Assembly (NCBI RefSeq): GCF_947495145.1
Contig: NZ_CANLXP010000002.1
Coordinates: 1 to 64,000 of the forward strand
Length of the DNA: 64,000 nt
Direction of reading: 5' to 3'
From: an uncultured Arthrobacter sp.
Lineage (GTDB): Bacteria > Actinomycetota > Actinomycetes > Actinomycetales > Micrococcaceae
Shown here: one piece after another, positions 52,433-61,812 of the stretch
How positions within the stretch are numbered: position 1 is the stretch's first letter
How the letters are laid out: the number at the start of each line of letters is the position of its first letter
The notes under the pieces: generated by a model
The model's input: the letters and a program-made list of their open reading frames with translations, nothing else
Database searches by the model: none
What the model was told of the DNA's origin: nothing
Position numbers and translations under genes: made by a program

Positions 52433-52483
52433 ACTTGCTACGCTACCGGACGGTGCCCCCGATCTCCGGGATTAGCGCGCCCG

Positions 52484-54175
52484 CTAGGCCTCCAGGACAA
52501 CCGGAATGATCATCGGACGACGCCGGTAACGACGGTTCACCCAGGTACCCACCACCCGCCGGACCACTTGCTGAAGCTGGTGCGTGGTGTGGTCCCTGTT
52601 GCTCATGACCGCTTCCGCCAGGGCGGTACTGATCTTAGGCTTGATGTCGTCGAACACGGAGTCATCCTCGGCGAAACCACGGGCATGAATGTCCGGTCCG
52701 GAGACAATCGTTCCGGTGGTGCGATTGACCACCGTGATGATCGAGATGAAGCCTTCCTCACCGAGAATGCGGCGGTCCTTCAGATCGGCATCGGTAATTT
52801 CGCCGATACTTGAGCCGTCCACGTAAACGTAGCCGCACTCGATCGCGCCCACGATGGTGGCCACGCCGTCCAACAGGTCCACGACCGAGCCGTCATCGGT
52901 CTGCAAAACATTCCCTGCCGGTATCCCGGTCTGGATCGCCAGATTTCCATTGGCAATCAGGTGCCGGGTCTCGCCATGGACCGGCATGACGTTCTTCGGC
53001 TTGAGGATGTTGTAGCAGTAGAGCAGCTCACCGGCGGCCGCGTGACCGGACACGTGCACCCGCGCATTCCCCTTGTGGATGACATCCGCTCCCAACTTGA
53101 GGAGCCCGTTGATGACCCTGAAAACGGCATTCTCATTACCCGGGATGAGCGAGGAGGCAAGGATGACCGTGTCTCCCTTCCCGACGGTGATCGGGTGGTC
53201 GCCGTTGGCCATCCGCGACAGCGCAGCCATCGGCTCGCCCTGCGAGCCGGTCGACATCAGGACCACCCGGTCATCGGGAAGGTTGTCGACGTTCTTCACA
53301 TCAACCAGGATGCCGTCCGGTACGTGCAGGTACCCCAGCTTTGCGGCGATCGACATGTTCCGAACCATTGAACGACCCGCGAAACAGACAAACCGGCCAT
53401 GGGCAGCCGCGGCGTCGAGAACCTGCTGGACCCGGTGGATGTGGGAAGAGAAGGAAGCAACGATCACTCGCTTCTTCACCTGGCCGAAGAGGCGGTCGAG
53501 CTCGGGGCCGATTTCACGCTCGGACGTCGTGAAGCCGGGAACATCCGCGTTGGTGGAGTCAACCATGAACAGGTCGACGCCTTCTTCCCCGAGGCGTGAG
53601 AATGCGCGCAGGTCTGTGATGCGGCCGTCAAGGGGAAGCTGGTCCATCTTGAAGTCACCCGTATGCAGCACCGTGCCGGCCCCGGTTCGGATGAAAACGG
53701 CCAGCGCATCCGGAATGGAGTGGTTGACGGCGACGAACTCGCACTCAAACGGTCCGAACTGTTCAATCTGGCCTTCTGCGACGGTGAGCGAGTACGGCCG
53801 GATGCGGTGTTCCTGGAGCTTCGCCTCGATCAGCGCAAGCGTCAGCTGCGATCCGATCAGCGGGAGATCGTTCTTGAGGCGCAGGAGGTATGGCACCGCG
53901 CCGATATGGTCCTCGTGGCCGTGGGTGAGCACCACGCCCACGACGTCGTCCAGCCGGTCCTCGATGTAGGAGAAATCGGGCAGGATCAGGTCCACACCGG
54001 GCTGCGTTTCCTCGGGAAACAGCACTCCGCAGTCCACAATCAGCAGCTTCCCGCCGATCTCGAAAACAGCCATGTTCCGGCCGATTTCGCCGAGGCCGCC
54101 GAGCGGAACAATCCTGAGCGTTCCTTCGGCAAGCGGCGGAGGCGGAATGAGTGCGGTTCCTGCGGATTCTGTCAT
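52484..54175 (-). CDS. rnj: Ribonuclease J
   Basis: Metallo-beta-lactamase/beta-CASP RNase with endo- and 5'-exonuclease activity. The 563-residue protein has the zinc motif THGHEDH (84-90), the beta-CASP signature SSHIHRVQQ and a later AAGELL. It follows dapA by 18 bp, the typical actinobacterial order dapA-rnj-ftsK. Processing of rRNA and mRNA is expected. Confidence 0.95.
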   Translation of the reverse strand: MTESAGTALIPPPPLAEGTLRIVPLGGLGEIGRNMAVFEIGGKLLIVDCGVLFPEETQPGVDLILPDFSYIEDRLDDVVGVVLTHGHEDHIGAVPYLLRLKNDLPLIGSQLTLALIEAKLQEHRIRPYSLTVAEGQIEQFGPFECEFVAVNHSIPDALAVFIRTGAGTVLHTGDFKMDQLPLDGRITDLRAFSRLGEEGVDLFMVDSTNADVPGFTTSEREIGPELDRLFGQVKKRVIVASFSSHIHRVQQVLDAAAAHGRFVCFAGRSMVRNMSIAAKLGYLHVPDGILVDVKNVDNLPDDRVVLMSTGSQGEPMAALSRMANGDHPITVGKGDTVILASSLIPGNENAVFRVINGLLKLGADVIHKGNARVHVSGHAAAGELLYCYNILKPKNVMPVHGETRHLIANGNLAIQTGIPAGNVLQTDDGSVVDLLDGVATIVGAIECGYVYVDGSSIGEITDADLKDRRILGEEGFISIITVVNRTTGTIVSGPDIHARGFAEDDSVFDDIKPKISTALAEAVMSNRDHTTHQLQQVVRRVVGTWVNRRYRRRPMIIPVVLEA

Positions 54176-54193
54176 GTGTAGGCCTTTCGGATG

Positions 54194-55117
54194 CTAGCGG
54201 GCTGTGCCCGCAGAAAAGTCCCAGCCCGCTTCGGCAAGATCTGCCAGCACCGGTTCCATTTCGACGGCGGTGGGCTCTACCAGCGGCAGCCTGACCACGG
54301 AGTTCTTGAGCACACCCTGCATCCGCAGGATCTGCTTGGCGGAAACGGCACCCGGGATGTGCGTCATGACGGCGCGCACAACGGGATCCAGTTCGAAGTG
54401 GATTCGCCGCGCCGTGGTGAAGTCTCCGGTGGCAGCGGCGTCGACGAGGGCGCGGAAGCGGGCGGTCGCCACGTGGGCACTGACGCTGACAACGCCGACG
54501 GCGCCGGCTGCCATCCACGGAAGCGTCAGTCCGTCGTCGCCCGCGTAGACATCGAGCGCAGTATTGGCCAGCACCCGGGTCACTGCGGCGTAGTCCGCCT
54601 TCGCATCCTTAAGCGCCAGGATCTTCGGATTGTCGGCCAGACGGATCATCGTTTCGGTGCTGATCGGAATCCCGGCCCTGCCCGGAATGTCGTAGATCAT
54701 GATGGGCAACCCGGATGCGCCGGCCACTGCGTCGAAGTGCGCCAGGACGCCGCCCTGCGTGGGCTTGTTGTAGTACGGGGTGACGACCAGCTGGGCGTCC
54801 GCGCCGGCACGTTCGGCGCGGCGCGCCATCTCGATGGAGTGCGAGGTGTGGTTGGTTCCGGTGCCGGCGATGACCTTGGCACGCCCGCCGACCGCTTCTG
54901 CGACAACCCGGAACAGGTCTTCCTTCTCCTGGTCTTCCAGCGTGGACGTTTCACCGGTTGTGCCGGAGACAACCAGGCCGTCGCATCCATCCTCGACGAG
55001 CCGGTCAGCCAGCTCTGCGGTGGCGTCGAAGTCCACGGCACCATCGGCGGTGAACGGCGTCACCATGGCGGTGACGAGGGAACCGAATGGGAGCGGGCGA
55101 ATGTCGGAGGCAGCCAT
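54194..55117 (-). CDS. dapA: 4-hydroxy-tetrahydrodipicolinate synthase
   Basis: First committed step of lysine/diaminopimelate synthesis: condenses pyruvate with aspartate semialdehyde. The 307 residues contain the GTTGETSTL motif (52-60), tyrosine in the YDIPGR loop (142-147) and the Schiff-base lysine Lys170 (ALKDAK). ATG at 55117. Feedback by lysine is family-typical and not read here. Confidence 0.96.
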   Translation of the reverse strand: MAASDIRPLPFGSLVTAMVTPFTADGAVDFDATAELADRLVEDGCDGLVVSGTTGETSTLEDQEKEDLFRVVAEAVGGRAKVIAGTGTNHTSHSIEMARRAERAGADAQLVVTPYYNKPTQGGVLAHFDAVAGASGLPIMIYDIPGRAGIPISTETMIRLADNPKILALKDAKADYAAVTRVLANTALDVYAGDDGLTLPWMAAGAVGVVSVSAHVATARFRALVDAAATGDFTTARRIHFELDPVVRAVMTHIPGAVSAKQILRMQGVLKNSVVRLPLVEPTAVEMEPVLADLAEAGWDFSAGTAR

Positions 55118-55160
55118 AGGTCAAACTTACCCGCTGCCGCGGGCGTGAGAACATTCCATC

Positions 55161-56342
55161 ATGTCCATCACGCAATCCCCGGGCCGGCTGAGCGGTATCG
55201 ATGCGGCTAGGGGCATCGCCCTCTTCGGGATGATGTCCACCCACGTCTTTCCGCTCTATGTGGAGGGCACGGCAGAGGCTTCGTGGATCGGGGCAACCTT
55301 CTCCGGACGGTCATCGGCCCTGTTCGCGCTCGTCGCAGGGATTGGACTGGCGCTGCTTACCGGCGGCAGCAGGATGCACGACCGACCCGGAATCTCCCGC
55401 GACCGCCGCGGGATCGCTGCCCGCGCCGTCGTCATCGCGATGGTCGGCCTCATGCTGGGCGGACTCGAAACCAACATCGCCGTAATCCTCTTTCATTACG
55501 GGATTCTGTTCCTGATGGCCCTGCCGTTTGTTGGAATGCCGCTGCGCCGGCTTTGCTGGTGGGCAGCCGGGTGGACCCTGCTGTCGCCGGTCGCCGCTTT
55601 CCTCCTGCGGCCCTGGGTGGAAGCTTCGGTCAACCCGTCGGACCTGGATGGAAACCCCGCGCTTGAGCACTTCGCACAACCGCTGAGCCTGCTCGCTGAC
55701 ATTCTCGTGACCGGCTACTACCCGGCCCTGCAGTGGCTGAGCTATCTACTCCTGGGCATGCTGATCGGCCGCCTCAACCTCAGGTCGCTCACGGTGCAGG
55801 CCGGACTGCTTTTCGCCGGAGTCGGCCTTGCAGGCCTGGCGAAATTCATCAGCGCCTTCCTCCTCGGACCACTCGGCGGGTTGGCAGTGCTGCTTGAGAC
55901 CCCTCAGGGGCAGCGATTTGATCTCGAAGCAATGCTGCCGGTGAGCCTCACCGGGATCGACCAGACCGGAACCTGGTGGTGGCTGGCAGTCAGCGCACCG
56001 CATTCGGGGACGCCCCTGGACCTGATGCACACCGCGGGAACTGCCGCCGCCGTCGTCGGGCTCTGCCTCCTGGCAACCAGGAAGCTACAGTGGCTGCTGC
56101 TGCCGCTTTCCGCTGCCGGCGCCATGACGCTGACGCTGTATTCACTGCATATCTGGATCATGAGCATCGTCGATCAGCAGGACGTTCCGCTGGATCCGGC
56201 ACCGGTGTATTGGGCCCAGGTTACCGTCTTCGTTGCAGTCGGGTTGTTGCTTCGGAAGCTGAACGCCCGTGGTCCGCTGGAGTATGTGGCAGCCGGCGCA
56301 AGCGACGTTGCGCGGTCGGCGGGAACGGTGCGGAAGCGTTAG
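55161..56342 (+). CDS. Multi-pass membrane protein, heparan-acetyltransferase-like/DUF418 group
   Basis: A 393-residue protein with about 10 hydrophobic helices. The opening RLSGIDAARGIALFGMMSTH is the hallmark of YeiB/DUF1624-like proteins, which are related to acyltransferases that carry acyl groups across the membrane. C-terminal SLHIWIMSIVD resembles the DUF418 end. Substrate is unknown. ATG at 55161, divergent from dapA. Its stop is directly adjacent to the stop of the next, opposite gene. Confidence 0.82.
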   Translation: MSITQSPGRLSGIDAARGIALFGMMSTHVFPLYVEGTAEASWIGATFSGRSSALFALVAGIGLALLTGGSRMHDRPGISRDRRGIAARAVVIAMVGLMLGGLETNIAVILFHYGILFLMALPFVGMPLRRLCWWAAGWTLLSPVAAFLLRPWVEASVNPSDLDGNPALEHFAQPLSLLADILVTGYYPALQWLSYLLLGMLIGRLNLRSLTVQAGLLFAGVGLAGLAKFISAFLLGPLGGLAVLLETPQGQRFDLEAMLPVSLTGIDQTGTWWWLAVSAPHSGTPLDLMHTAGTAAAVVGLCLLATRKLQWLLLPLSAAGAMTLTLYSLHIWIMSIVDQQDVPLDPAPVYWAQVTVFVAVGLLLRKLNARGPLEYVAAGASDVARSAGTVRKR

Positions 56343-56819
56343 CTAGTCCCTTCGTGCTCCGAACAGCTTCGCTGCGTGCCGCATGGATCGGCGGGCACGC
56401 GTGCGGTCTCCCGCGGCGTCATACGCACACGAAAGCCGGAACCAGGAACGCCAGTCCCCGGGATTGGCCTCCGTTTCCGCCTGGTAGGCGGGGAACCGGG
56501 CGTCCGCCGCCTCACGCACGATTCGTCCGGCGGGCGTGCGCGGCAGGTCATCGACCGGCAGTCCACCCTCCGCGTGCAGCCTGGACGCCATCCGTTCAGT
56601 CTGGGCGCCGAACAACAGTTCGCGAACCAGAGCCCATGCGCCGATCAGCGGAAGCAGCAGGTACGCGGCGCCGAGCGCTTTGGCCACCGGGTTCGGGTCG
56701 GTCAGCAGGAGGACGCTGCGCTGCAGCGCGACGACGAGCCAAAAGGCGAGGAGGACAGTGACGAAAACCACGCCGATTTTGACGCGATGTTGCTTCACTG
56801 TCTCCACAAAATTCCTCAC
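56343..56819 (-). CDS. Small membrane protein with helical-repeat C-terminus
   Basis: A 158-residue protein with two hydrophobic helices (about 12-34, VGVV-FVTVLLAFWLVVALQ, and 46-68, KALGAAYLLLPLIGAWALVREL) and a soluble C-terminal half with WRSWFRLSCAYDAAGDRTRAR, which resembles a tetratricopeptide unit. Function unknown. GTG start overlaps the dapB stop (GTGA), so it is translated with dapB; the pairing is common in Micrococcaceae. Confidence 0.78.
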   Translation of the reverse strand: MRNFVETVKQHRVKIGVVFVTVLLAFWLVVALQRSVLLLTDPNPVAKALGAAYLLLPLIGAWALVRELLFGAQTERMASRLHAEGGLPVDDLPRTPAGRIVREAADARFPAYQAETEANPGDWRSWFRLSCAYDAAGDRTRARRSMRHAAKLFGARRD

Positions 56820-57598
56820 GCCTGCAGGTCCAGGTAGCCGTCAAGACCAACGGTCAGGCCGGGATGGGAACCCACCTCACGGATTCCGAGAAGTACGCCG
56901 GGCATGAAGGACTCACGGTGAAATGAGTCGTGGCGGATGGTCAGTTGCTCTCCGGGCCCGCCGAACAGTACCTCCTGGTGCGCCACCAGACCGCGGAGGC
57001 GGACGGAGTGCACCCGGACGCCGTCGATGTCGCAGCCGCGGGCGCCGTCGCGTGCAGTCCGGGTTGCGTCAGGGCTGGCGGGGAGACCGGCATTCTTGCG
57101 GCCCTCGGCTATCAGCGCCGCCGTTCGCTCGGCCGTGCCGGACGGAGCGTCCACCTTGTCCGGGTGATGCAGCTCGATCAGCTCAACCGATTCGAAGTAC
57201 CTGGCAGCGCGTGCGGCGAAAGCCGTTGCGAGTACGGACCCGAGCGCGAAGTTCGGCGCGATCAGAACGCCCACGTCCGGATTCTGCCCAAGCAGGTCCT
57301 GTAACCGGCCGAGCCGCTCCCCGTCCCATCCGGTGGTGCCCACAACAGTATGAATGCCGTGTCCGACGGCGAAGGCAACGTTCTGCTCGGTGCTGTCCGG
57401 CACCGTGAGGTCCACGACGACCTGTGCTCCGGCCGCCAGCAGGTTGTCGAGGGGGTCGTTTCTGCCCAGCGCGGCGACAAGTTGAAGATCAGCGGCGGCG
57501 TCGATGGCCTTGACGGCCTCGGATCCCATGCGTCCGGAGGCGCCAAGTACCGCAACAGGTATCGGTTGTGTCATGCGGTCAAGATTAGTGTCAGCCAT
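56816..57598 (-). CDS. dapB: 4-hydroxy-tetrahydrodipicolinate reductase
   Basis: NAD(P)H reductase of the diaminopimelate pathway. The 260-residue protein has the nucleotide motif VLGASGRMGSEAV, GTTGWD, and the substrate site ELHHPDKVDAPSGTA with the catalytic His and Lys. It starts 8 bp inside the end of moaE; a second ATG at codon 9 (57574) matches the usual N-terminus and may be the true start. The link with moa genes puts an essential lysine gene in a cofactor operon. Confidence 0.94.
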   Translation of the reverse strand: MADTNLDRMTQPIPVAVLGASGRMGSEAVKAIDAAADLQLVAALGRNDPLDNLLAAGAQVVVDLTVPDSTEQNVAFAVGHGIHTVVGTTGWDGERLGRLQDLLGQNPDVGVLIAPNFALGSVLATAFAARAARYFESVELIELHHPDKVDAPSGTAERTAALIAEGRKNAGLPASPDATRTARDGARGCDIDGVRVHSVRLRGLVAHQEVLFGGPGEQLTIRHDSFHRESFMPGVLLGIREVGSHPGLTVGLDGYLDLQA

Positions 57599-58022
57599 CG
57601 ACGCCGACCCATTCCACTGTGCCGTCGGTGAAGAACTGCTCCTTCCAGATGGGAGCGCGCGCTTTCACCGTGTCCACCAGCTCGGTGCAGGCGGCGAAGG
57701 CTTCCCCACGGTGTCCGGACGCAACCGCCGCGACGAGCGCGGGGTCGCCGATCTGCAGCGGACCGGTGCGATGAGCCACCCAGATCCGTACGCCGTCGTA
57801 CTTTTCAGCGATCTCCGTCGCGATCTCGGCGATCACACCGCCGGCTGAGGGGTGGGCGCTGTAGCCCAGGCGGTCGACCTGCCGCCCGCCGTCGTGGTTG
57901 CGTACCACTCCCCCGAAGCCGACCACCGCACCGCAGTCGGCGGATCCAACCACTGCGAGGGCATGGTTGAGATCGAGGGGATCAGTGGAAACTCCTGCGT
58001 GGAGAACGGTGCTAGTGCTCAT
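57591..58022 (-). CDS. moaE: Molybdopterin synthase catalytic subunit MoaE
   Basis: Large subunit of molybdopterin synthase; with MoaD it adds sulphur to precursor Z. The 143-residue protein has GAVVGFGGVVRNHDGGR, IWVAHRTGPLQIGD and the substrate lysine region PIWKEQFFTDGTVEWV. The start at 58022 (MSTSTVL) is preferred; the extra upstream frame is the tail of mog. Overlaps mog by 11 bp and dapB by 8 bp. Confidence 0.93.
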   Translation of the reverse strand: MSTSTVLHAGVSTDPLDLNHALAVVGSADCGAVVGFGGVVRNHDGGRQVDRLGYSAHPSAGGVIAEIATEIAEKYDGVRIWVAHRTGPLQIGDPALVAAVASGHRGEAFAACTELVDTVKARAPIWKEQFFTDGTVEWVGVDG

Positions 58023-58494
58023 GGCTTCCCTCCAGTTGCGCGCAAATGTGGTCGAGAATGGGCTCCAGGACGTCCAGTCCGTCCTGGACAGCTTTGGGAG
58101 AGCCGGGAAGATTGATGACGAAGGTCTCTCCGGAGACACCGGCATGACCGCGGCTCAGGGCAGCCATGGGTGTTTTGACGGCTCCTGCCCTGCGTACGGC
58201 CTCCATCACGCCGGGCAGGGAGCGGGCGAGGAAGGGTTCGGTGAGTTCAGGGGTGACGTCGTCGGCGTTGAGGCCGGTGCCGCCGCTTGTGATGAGCACG
58301 GAGGGCTTGCCGGCGAGGCACTGCGCCAGCGCCTCCCCTACCGCTTCGCCGTCCGGAACCACTTCGGCCCGCTGTACCGCATAGCTTTTGGCAACCAGCC
58401 ACCGCTGGATCAGGGGCCCGCACTCGTCCTGGTACACACCGGCTGCCGCGCGGGTAGAGGCAATGATCAGCGCCGCGGTCCGTTGTTTGCTCAC
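58012..58494 (-). CDS. mog: Molybdopterin adenylyltransferase (Mog/MoaB type)
   Basis: Activates molybdopterin by adenylation before Mo insertion. The 160-residue single-domain protein carries [15 protein letters not shown] and [14 protein letters not shown], both MoCF_biosynth signatures. GTG start overlaps the moaC stop (GTGA). MoaB and MogA are hard to separate by sequence alone, so the symbol is approximate. Confidence 0.88.
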   Translation of the reverse strand: MSKQRTAALIIASTRAAAGVYQDECGPLIQRWLVAKSYAVQRAEVVPDGEAVGEALAQCLAGKPSVLITSGGTGLNADDVTPELTEPFLARSLPGVMEAVRRAGAVKTPMAALSRGHAGVSGETFVINLPGSPKAVQDGLDVLEPILDHICAQLEGSHEH

Positions 58495-58970
58495 GCGACC
58501 CAGTCCCCGCTCTTGCCGCCCGATTTTGCGAGCACCCGGATGTCCGTGACCACTGCATGCTTGTCCGCCGCTTTGATCATGTCGTACAGCGTCAAGGCAG
58601 CAACCGATGCAGCAGTCAGGGCTTCCATCTCCACGCCGGTCACCGCCGTCGTCTTCACCGTCGCCAACACGACGACGGCGTTATCACCCAGTTCAAAATC
58701 AATCGTTACCTTGCTCAACGGCAGCGGATGGCAGAGCGGGATCAGCGACGATGTCTGCTTCGCCGCCATGATCCCCGCGACCCGGGCCACTGCCAGTGCG
58801 TCACCTTTGGGCAGGTCCCCTTCCGCGATGAGCGCAAGTACCTCCGGCGTTGTCCGCAGCACGCTTTGCGCAGTGGCCTCCCGCGCCGTTACCGCCTTCT
58901 GCGACACATCCACCATGTGGGCTGAGCCGTCCTCCCGCACGTGGGTGAGCCGGACGTCCGGTTCCGTCAT
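58491..58970 (-). CDS. moaC: Cyclic pyranopterin monophosphate synthase
   Basis: Converts the MoaA product to cyclic pyranopterin monophosphate (precursor Z). The 159-residue protein has [18 protein letters not shown] and [21 protein letters not shown], which hold the active-site residues. ATG at 58970 overlaps the moeA stop (ATGA). Works with MoaA, encoded divergently 1.5 kb away. Confidence 0.95.
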   Translation of the reverse strand: MTEPDVRLTHVREDGSAHMVDVSQKAVTAREATAQSVLRTTPEVLALIAEGDLPKGDALAVARVAGIMAAKQTSSLIPLCHPLPLSKVTIDFELGDNAVVVLATVKTTAVTGVEMEALTAASVAALTLYDMIKAADKHAVVTDIRVLAKSGGKSGDWVA

Positions 58971-60280
58971 GTCAGGGCCTCTCGATTGGGGTTACTGGGA
59001 TGAAGAGGTTGCACGCCGCCGCGCAGTTCACTGAGCAGCCACACGGAAACCGGCGTGCCGGCCTCGAGGGCGCCCGTTCCGACCGGCAGGTGCACCAGTG
59101 CGTTCGAAGCGGCGAGGGAGTGCAGCAGATGCGAGCCCGGCCCGCCGAGCAGCGTCACGTCGCCGATTCCCTCCCCCTGGCCGGACCGGTCGGTGTAAAG
59201 GCCGCGCCGGACCTGATGCTTGTTCTCGGGTGACTGCACGTCCTCTGTGAGCCTCGCGGGAAGGCAGACGCGGTTGCCGGGTATGCCGGTGACCGCGCCA
59301 AGGGCCGGCCGGAGGAACATCTCGAAGGAAACCAGGGCGCTCACCGGGTTACCGGGGAAGCCAAGGAACGGCACACCGTTGATGGTGCCGATCGCCTGAG
59401 GCCCGCCAGGCTGCATTGACACCGAAAGGAACTCCACGCTGCTGTCTGCCAGTGCCTGCTTCACCACCTCGTATGCACCCTGGCTGATGCCGCCCGTACT
59501 GAGAATCAGGTTGACCGGTCGGCCGATATCCTGAAGGGCACGCCGCAGCTCCTGGGGGTCATCAGCCACCACCCGGTGCCGCTGGACCTCCACACCGGCC
59601 TCCTCCAGCGCCGTGGTGAGCAGGGTCGTGTTGGCGTCGAAGATGCGTCCGGGCGCGAGGATGCCGCCGGGCTCCTGTACCTCATCTCCCGTGCTGAGCA
59701 GCAAGACCAGGAACCGCGGGCGCACCGGCACGGCTTCCAGTCCGCAAGCAGCGATGAGGCCCAGCTGCCCAGGTCCCAGCAGGCTGCCTGCTTCAAGGGC
59801 GAGGCTTCCCTCCGACAGGTCACTTCCCGCGGAGCGGATGAACAGGCCCTCCTCCACGACAGGCAACTCGACCGTGAGGAGCTCCCCATCGCGGTATTGG
59901 GCGGCCGAGGGAAACTGTGAGGGCACCGCCCGCTCAATGGGTACGACGGCGGCGGCCCCCTCCGGAATCATGGCCCCCGTCATGATCGGAGCAGCGTAGC
60001 CCGGCTCGAGGCCGGCAGGCTCAGCGCCGGCCGGCACCGGCGGCGCGACAGTGAGCCGGAGGAGCTCGGCGCCGGCGAGGTCATCGCGATGCACGGCATA
60101 GCCGTCCATCTGCGAGTTGTCGAACGGCGGCAGGCTGACGGGACTGTGCAGGTCCTCGGCGAGCACCCGGCCCCTGGCAAGCGGCAACGGCAGCGACTCG
60201 GCCGGCCGGTCGGTGAAGGCGCTGCTGTAGCGCAGCAGCCCGAGCACGGCCTGCTGGTGTTCCTCGACTGTTCGTTTCAT
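58967..60280 (-). CDS. moeA: Molybdopterin molybdotransferase
   Basis: Inserts molybdenum into adenylated molybdopterin. The 437-residue protein has [50 protein letters not shown] and [14 protein letters not shown], the full MoeA set. The start at 60280 (MKRTVEEH) matches the family; a further ATG 15 codons upstream is weaker. First gene of moeA-moaC-mog-moaE-dapB. Confidence 0.93.
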   Translation of the reverse strand: MKRTVEEHQQAVLGLLRYSSAFTDRPAESLPLPLARGRVLAEDLHSPVSLPPFDNSQMDGYAVHRDDLAGAELLRLTVAPPVPAGAEPAGLEPGYAAPIMTGAMIPEGAAAVVPIERAVPSQFPSAAQYRDGELLTVELPVVEEGLFIRSAGSDLSEGSLALEAGSLLGPGQLGLIAACGLEAVPVRPRFLVLLLSTGDEVQEPGGILAPGRIFDANTTLLTTALEEAGVEVQRHRVVADDPQELRRALQDIGRPVNLILSTGGISQGAYEVVKQALADSSVEFLSVSMQPGGPQAIGTINGVPFLGFPGNPVSALVSFEMFLRPALGAVTGIPGNRVCLPARLTEDVQSPENKHQVRRGLYTDRSGQGEGIGDVTLLGGPGSHLLHSLAASNALVHLPVGTGALEAGTPVSVWLLSELRGGVQPLHPSNPNREALT

Positions 60281-60426
60281 TGTGCCCCGTTGTATCAGCC
60301 CGCGCGGACATTCGTGTTGCTGCATCGAGTGCTGCAGCTACCAGCCTAGCCGCGCCACGCCCGCCGGACCCGCCCGCATAGTGGCGGCCGATAGAGGCAC
60401 CGCTGCAAAGGGCGTAACCTCTCACT
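60281..60426. promoter_or_regulatory. Divergent promoter region between moeA and moaA
   Basis: 146 bp. On plus, TAACCT (60415-60420) lies 6 nt before the moaA ATG, the arrangement of a leaderless promoter. On minus, no -10 is convincing. I see no molybdenum-cofactor riboswitch; the region is too short and lacks a conserved helix. Confidence 0.5.
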
Positions 60427-61497
60427 ATGGGAATCCGACTTGGCACACCAGGCGTGGGCGCACCCGTGCCGGCAGCGGGGCTGCTCGACTCCTACGGCCG
60501 CCGCGCCACGGACATGCGGCTCTCGCTGACGGACAAGTGCAATCTACGCTGCACCTACTGTATGCCTGCAGAGGGTCTCCAGTGGCTGCAGAAGGACCAG
60601 GTGCTCTCCCGCGAAGAGATCGTCAGGCTGGTGGCCATCGGCGTGAATCTTCTCGGCATCCGCGAACTTCGCCTCACTGGAGGTGAGCCGCTGGTGAGGG
60701 CAGACCTCGTCGACATCATCGCGGATATCCGGTCACAGCACCCTGACCTACCGGTATCCCTGACGACGAACGGCCTGGGGCTGGACAAGAAAGCACAGCG
60801 GCTCAAGGACGCCGGCCTGACCCGGATCAATGTCTCAATGGATTCGCTCCACTCGGATACTTTCGCGCAGCTGACGCGGCGCCCGTTCCTGGATCGGGTT
60901 CTTCGCGGCATCGAAGCTGCTGCCGCCGTCGGGCTCGGGCTGGTGAAGATCAACGCCGTGCTGATGCGCGGCATCAATGATCACGAGGCGCCGGAGCTGC
61001 TGGAATGGGCAGTGACCCACGGTTTCGAGCTGCGCTTCATCGAGCAGATGCCTCTCGACGCTGACCACGGGTGGACGCGCGAGGGGATGATCACGGCTTC
61101 GGAGATACGTGAGCGCCTGACCGAACGGTTCGTGCTGACTCCTGATCCGCGGAACCGCGACGGTGCCCCTGCTGAGCGGTGGGAGGTGCGCCGGGCGGAG
61201 GCGCCCGACGTCGTCGTAGGCACTGTAGGCATCATTGCCTCAGTGACGGAGCCCTTCTGTGCCGACTGCAGGCGGACACGCGTGACTGCGGAGGGAAAGA
61301 TCATGAGCTGTCTTTTCTCCCGGGAGGAGACCGATCTGAGGGACCTTCTCCGGTCAGGCGCCGACGACGCCGCGATAGCGCTGCGCTGGCAGGAGGCCAT
61401 GTGGGCCAAGCCCAAGGCCCACGGCATGGACCACACCGGCCTCGGAGCTGCCGACTTTGTGCAGCCGGACCGCTCCATGAGCGCGATCGGCGGCTGA
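60427..61497 (+). CDS. moaA: GTP 3',8-cyclase
   Basis: Radical SAM enzyme that starts molybdopterin synthesis from GTP. The 356-residue protein has the N-terminal cluster CNLRCTYC (Cys 38, 42, 45) and the second cluster in CADCRRTRVTAEGKIMSC. It ends in GG (SAIGG), the di-glycine tail needed for activity. ATG at 60427 with a -10 immediately upstream. moaD starts 1 bp after its stop. Confidence 0.96.
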   Translation: MGIRLGTPGVGAPVPAAGLLDSYGRRATDMRLSLTDKCNLRCTYCMPAEGLQWLQKDQVLSREEIVRLVAIGVNLLGIRELRLTGGEPLVRADLVDIIADIRSQHPDLPVSLTTNGLGLDKKAQRLKDAGLTRINVSMDSLHSDTFAQLTRRPFLDRVLRGIEAAAAVGLGLVKINAVLMRGINDHEAPELLEWAVTHGFELRFIEQMPLDADHGWTREGMITASEIRERLTERFVLTPDPRNRDGAPAERWEVRRAEAPDVVVGTVGIIASVTEPFCADCRRTRVTAEGKIMSCLFSREETDLRDLLRSGADDAAIALRWQEAMWAKPKAHGMDHTGLGAADFVQPDRSMSAIGG

Positions 61498-61498
61498 C

Positions 61499-61750
61499 GT
61501 GCTGGTTCGGTATTTCGGCGCGGCCCAGGCTGCCGCGGGCGTCCCTGAAGAACGCCTGGAACTGGACGGCGCGGCTCTGGTAGAGGTTCTCGCTGCAATC
61601 CGCGGGCTGCATCCGGACGGCGATCCGTCCATGGCCCGGGTGCTGGAGCGAAGCAGCTTTCTGCTCAATGAGGTTGCCCTGCGGGACCGGAGCGGATCGA
61701 TCAGCCGGGATGACGTGCTGGACATCCTGCCGCCCTTCGCCGGCGGCTAG
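61499..61750 (+). CDS. moaD: Molybdopterin synthase sulphur carrier MoaD
   Basis: An 83-residue ubiquitin-like protein whose C-terminal Gly-Gly (PPFAGG) becomes a thiocarboxylate. It begins MLVRYFGAAQAAAG, typical of actinobacterial MoaD. GTG at 61499, 1 bp after the moaA stop. Partner of MoaE, encoded on the opposite strand. Confidence 0.9.
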   Translation: MLVRYFGAAQAAAGVPEERLELDGAALVEVLAAIRGLHPDGDPSMARVLERSSFLLNEVALRDRSGSISRDDVLDILPPFAGG

Positions 61751-61761
61751 CTTCGGCGGCA

Positions 61762-61809
61762 GGACCGGAGACTGTGGCCTCAGGCCCCGGGCGGCAGGAT
61801 ATCCGGTCC
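61762..61809. terminator. Hairpin between convergent moaD and the M16 protease gene
   Basis: GGACCGGA (61762-61769) pairs with TCCGGTCC (61802-61809), and an inner GGCC-TCA-GGCC also folds. Loop is long and no T-run is seen, but the place between two gene ends suits a bidirectional terminator. Confidence 0.35.
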
Positions 61810-61812
61810 GGT

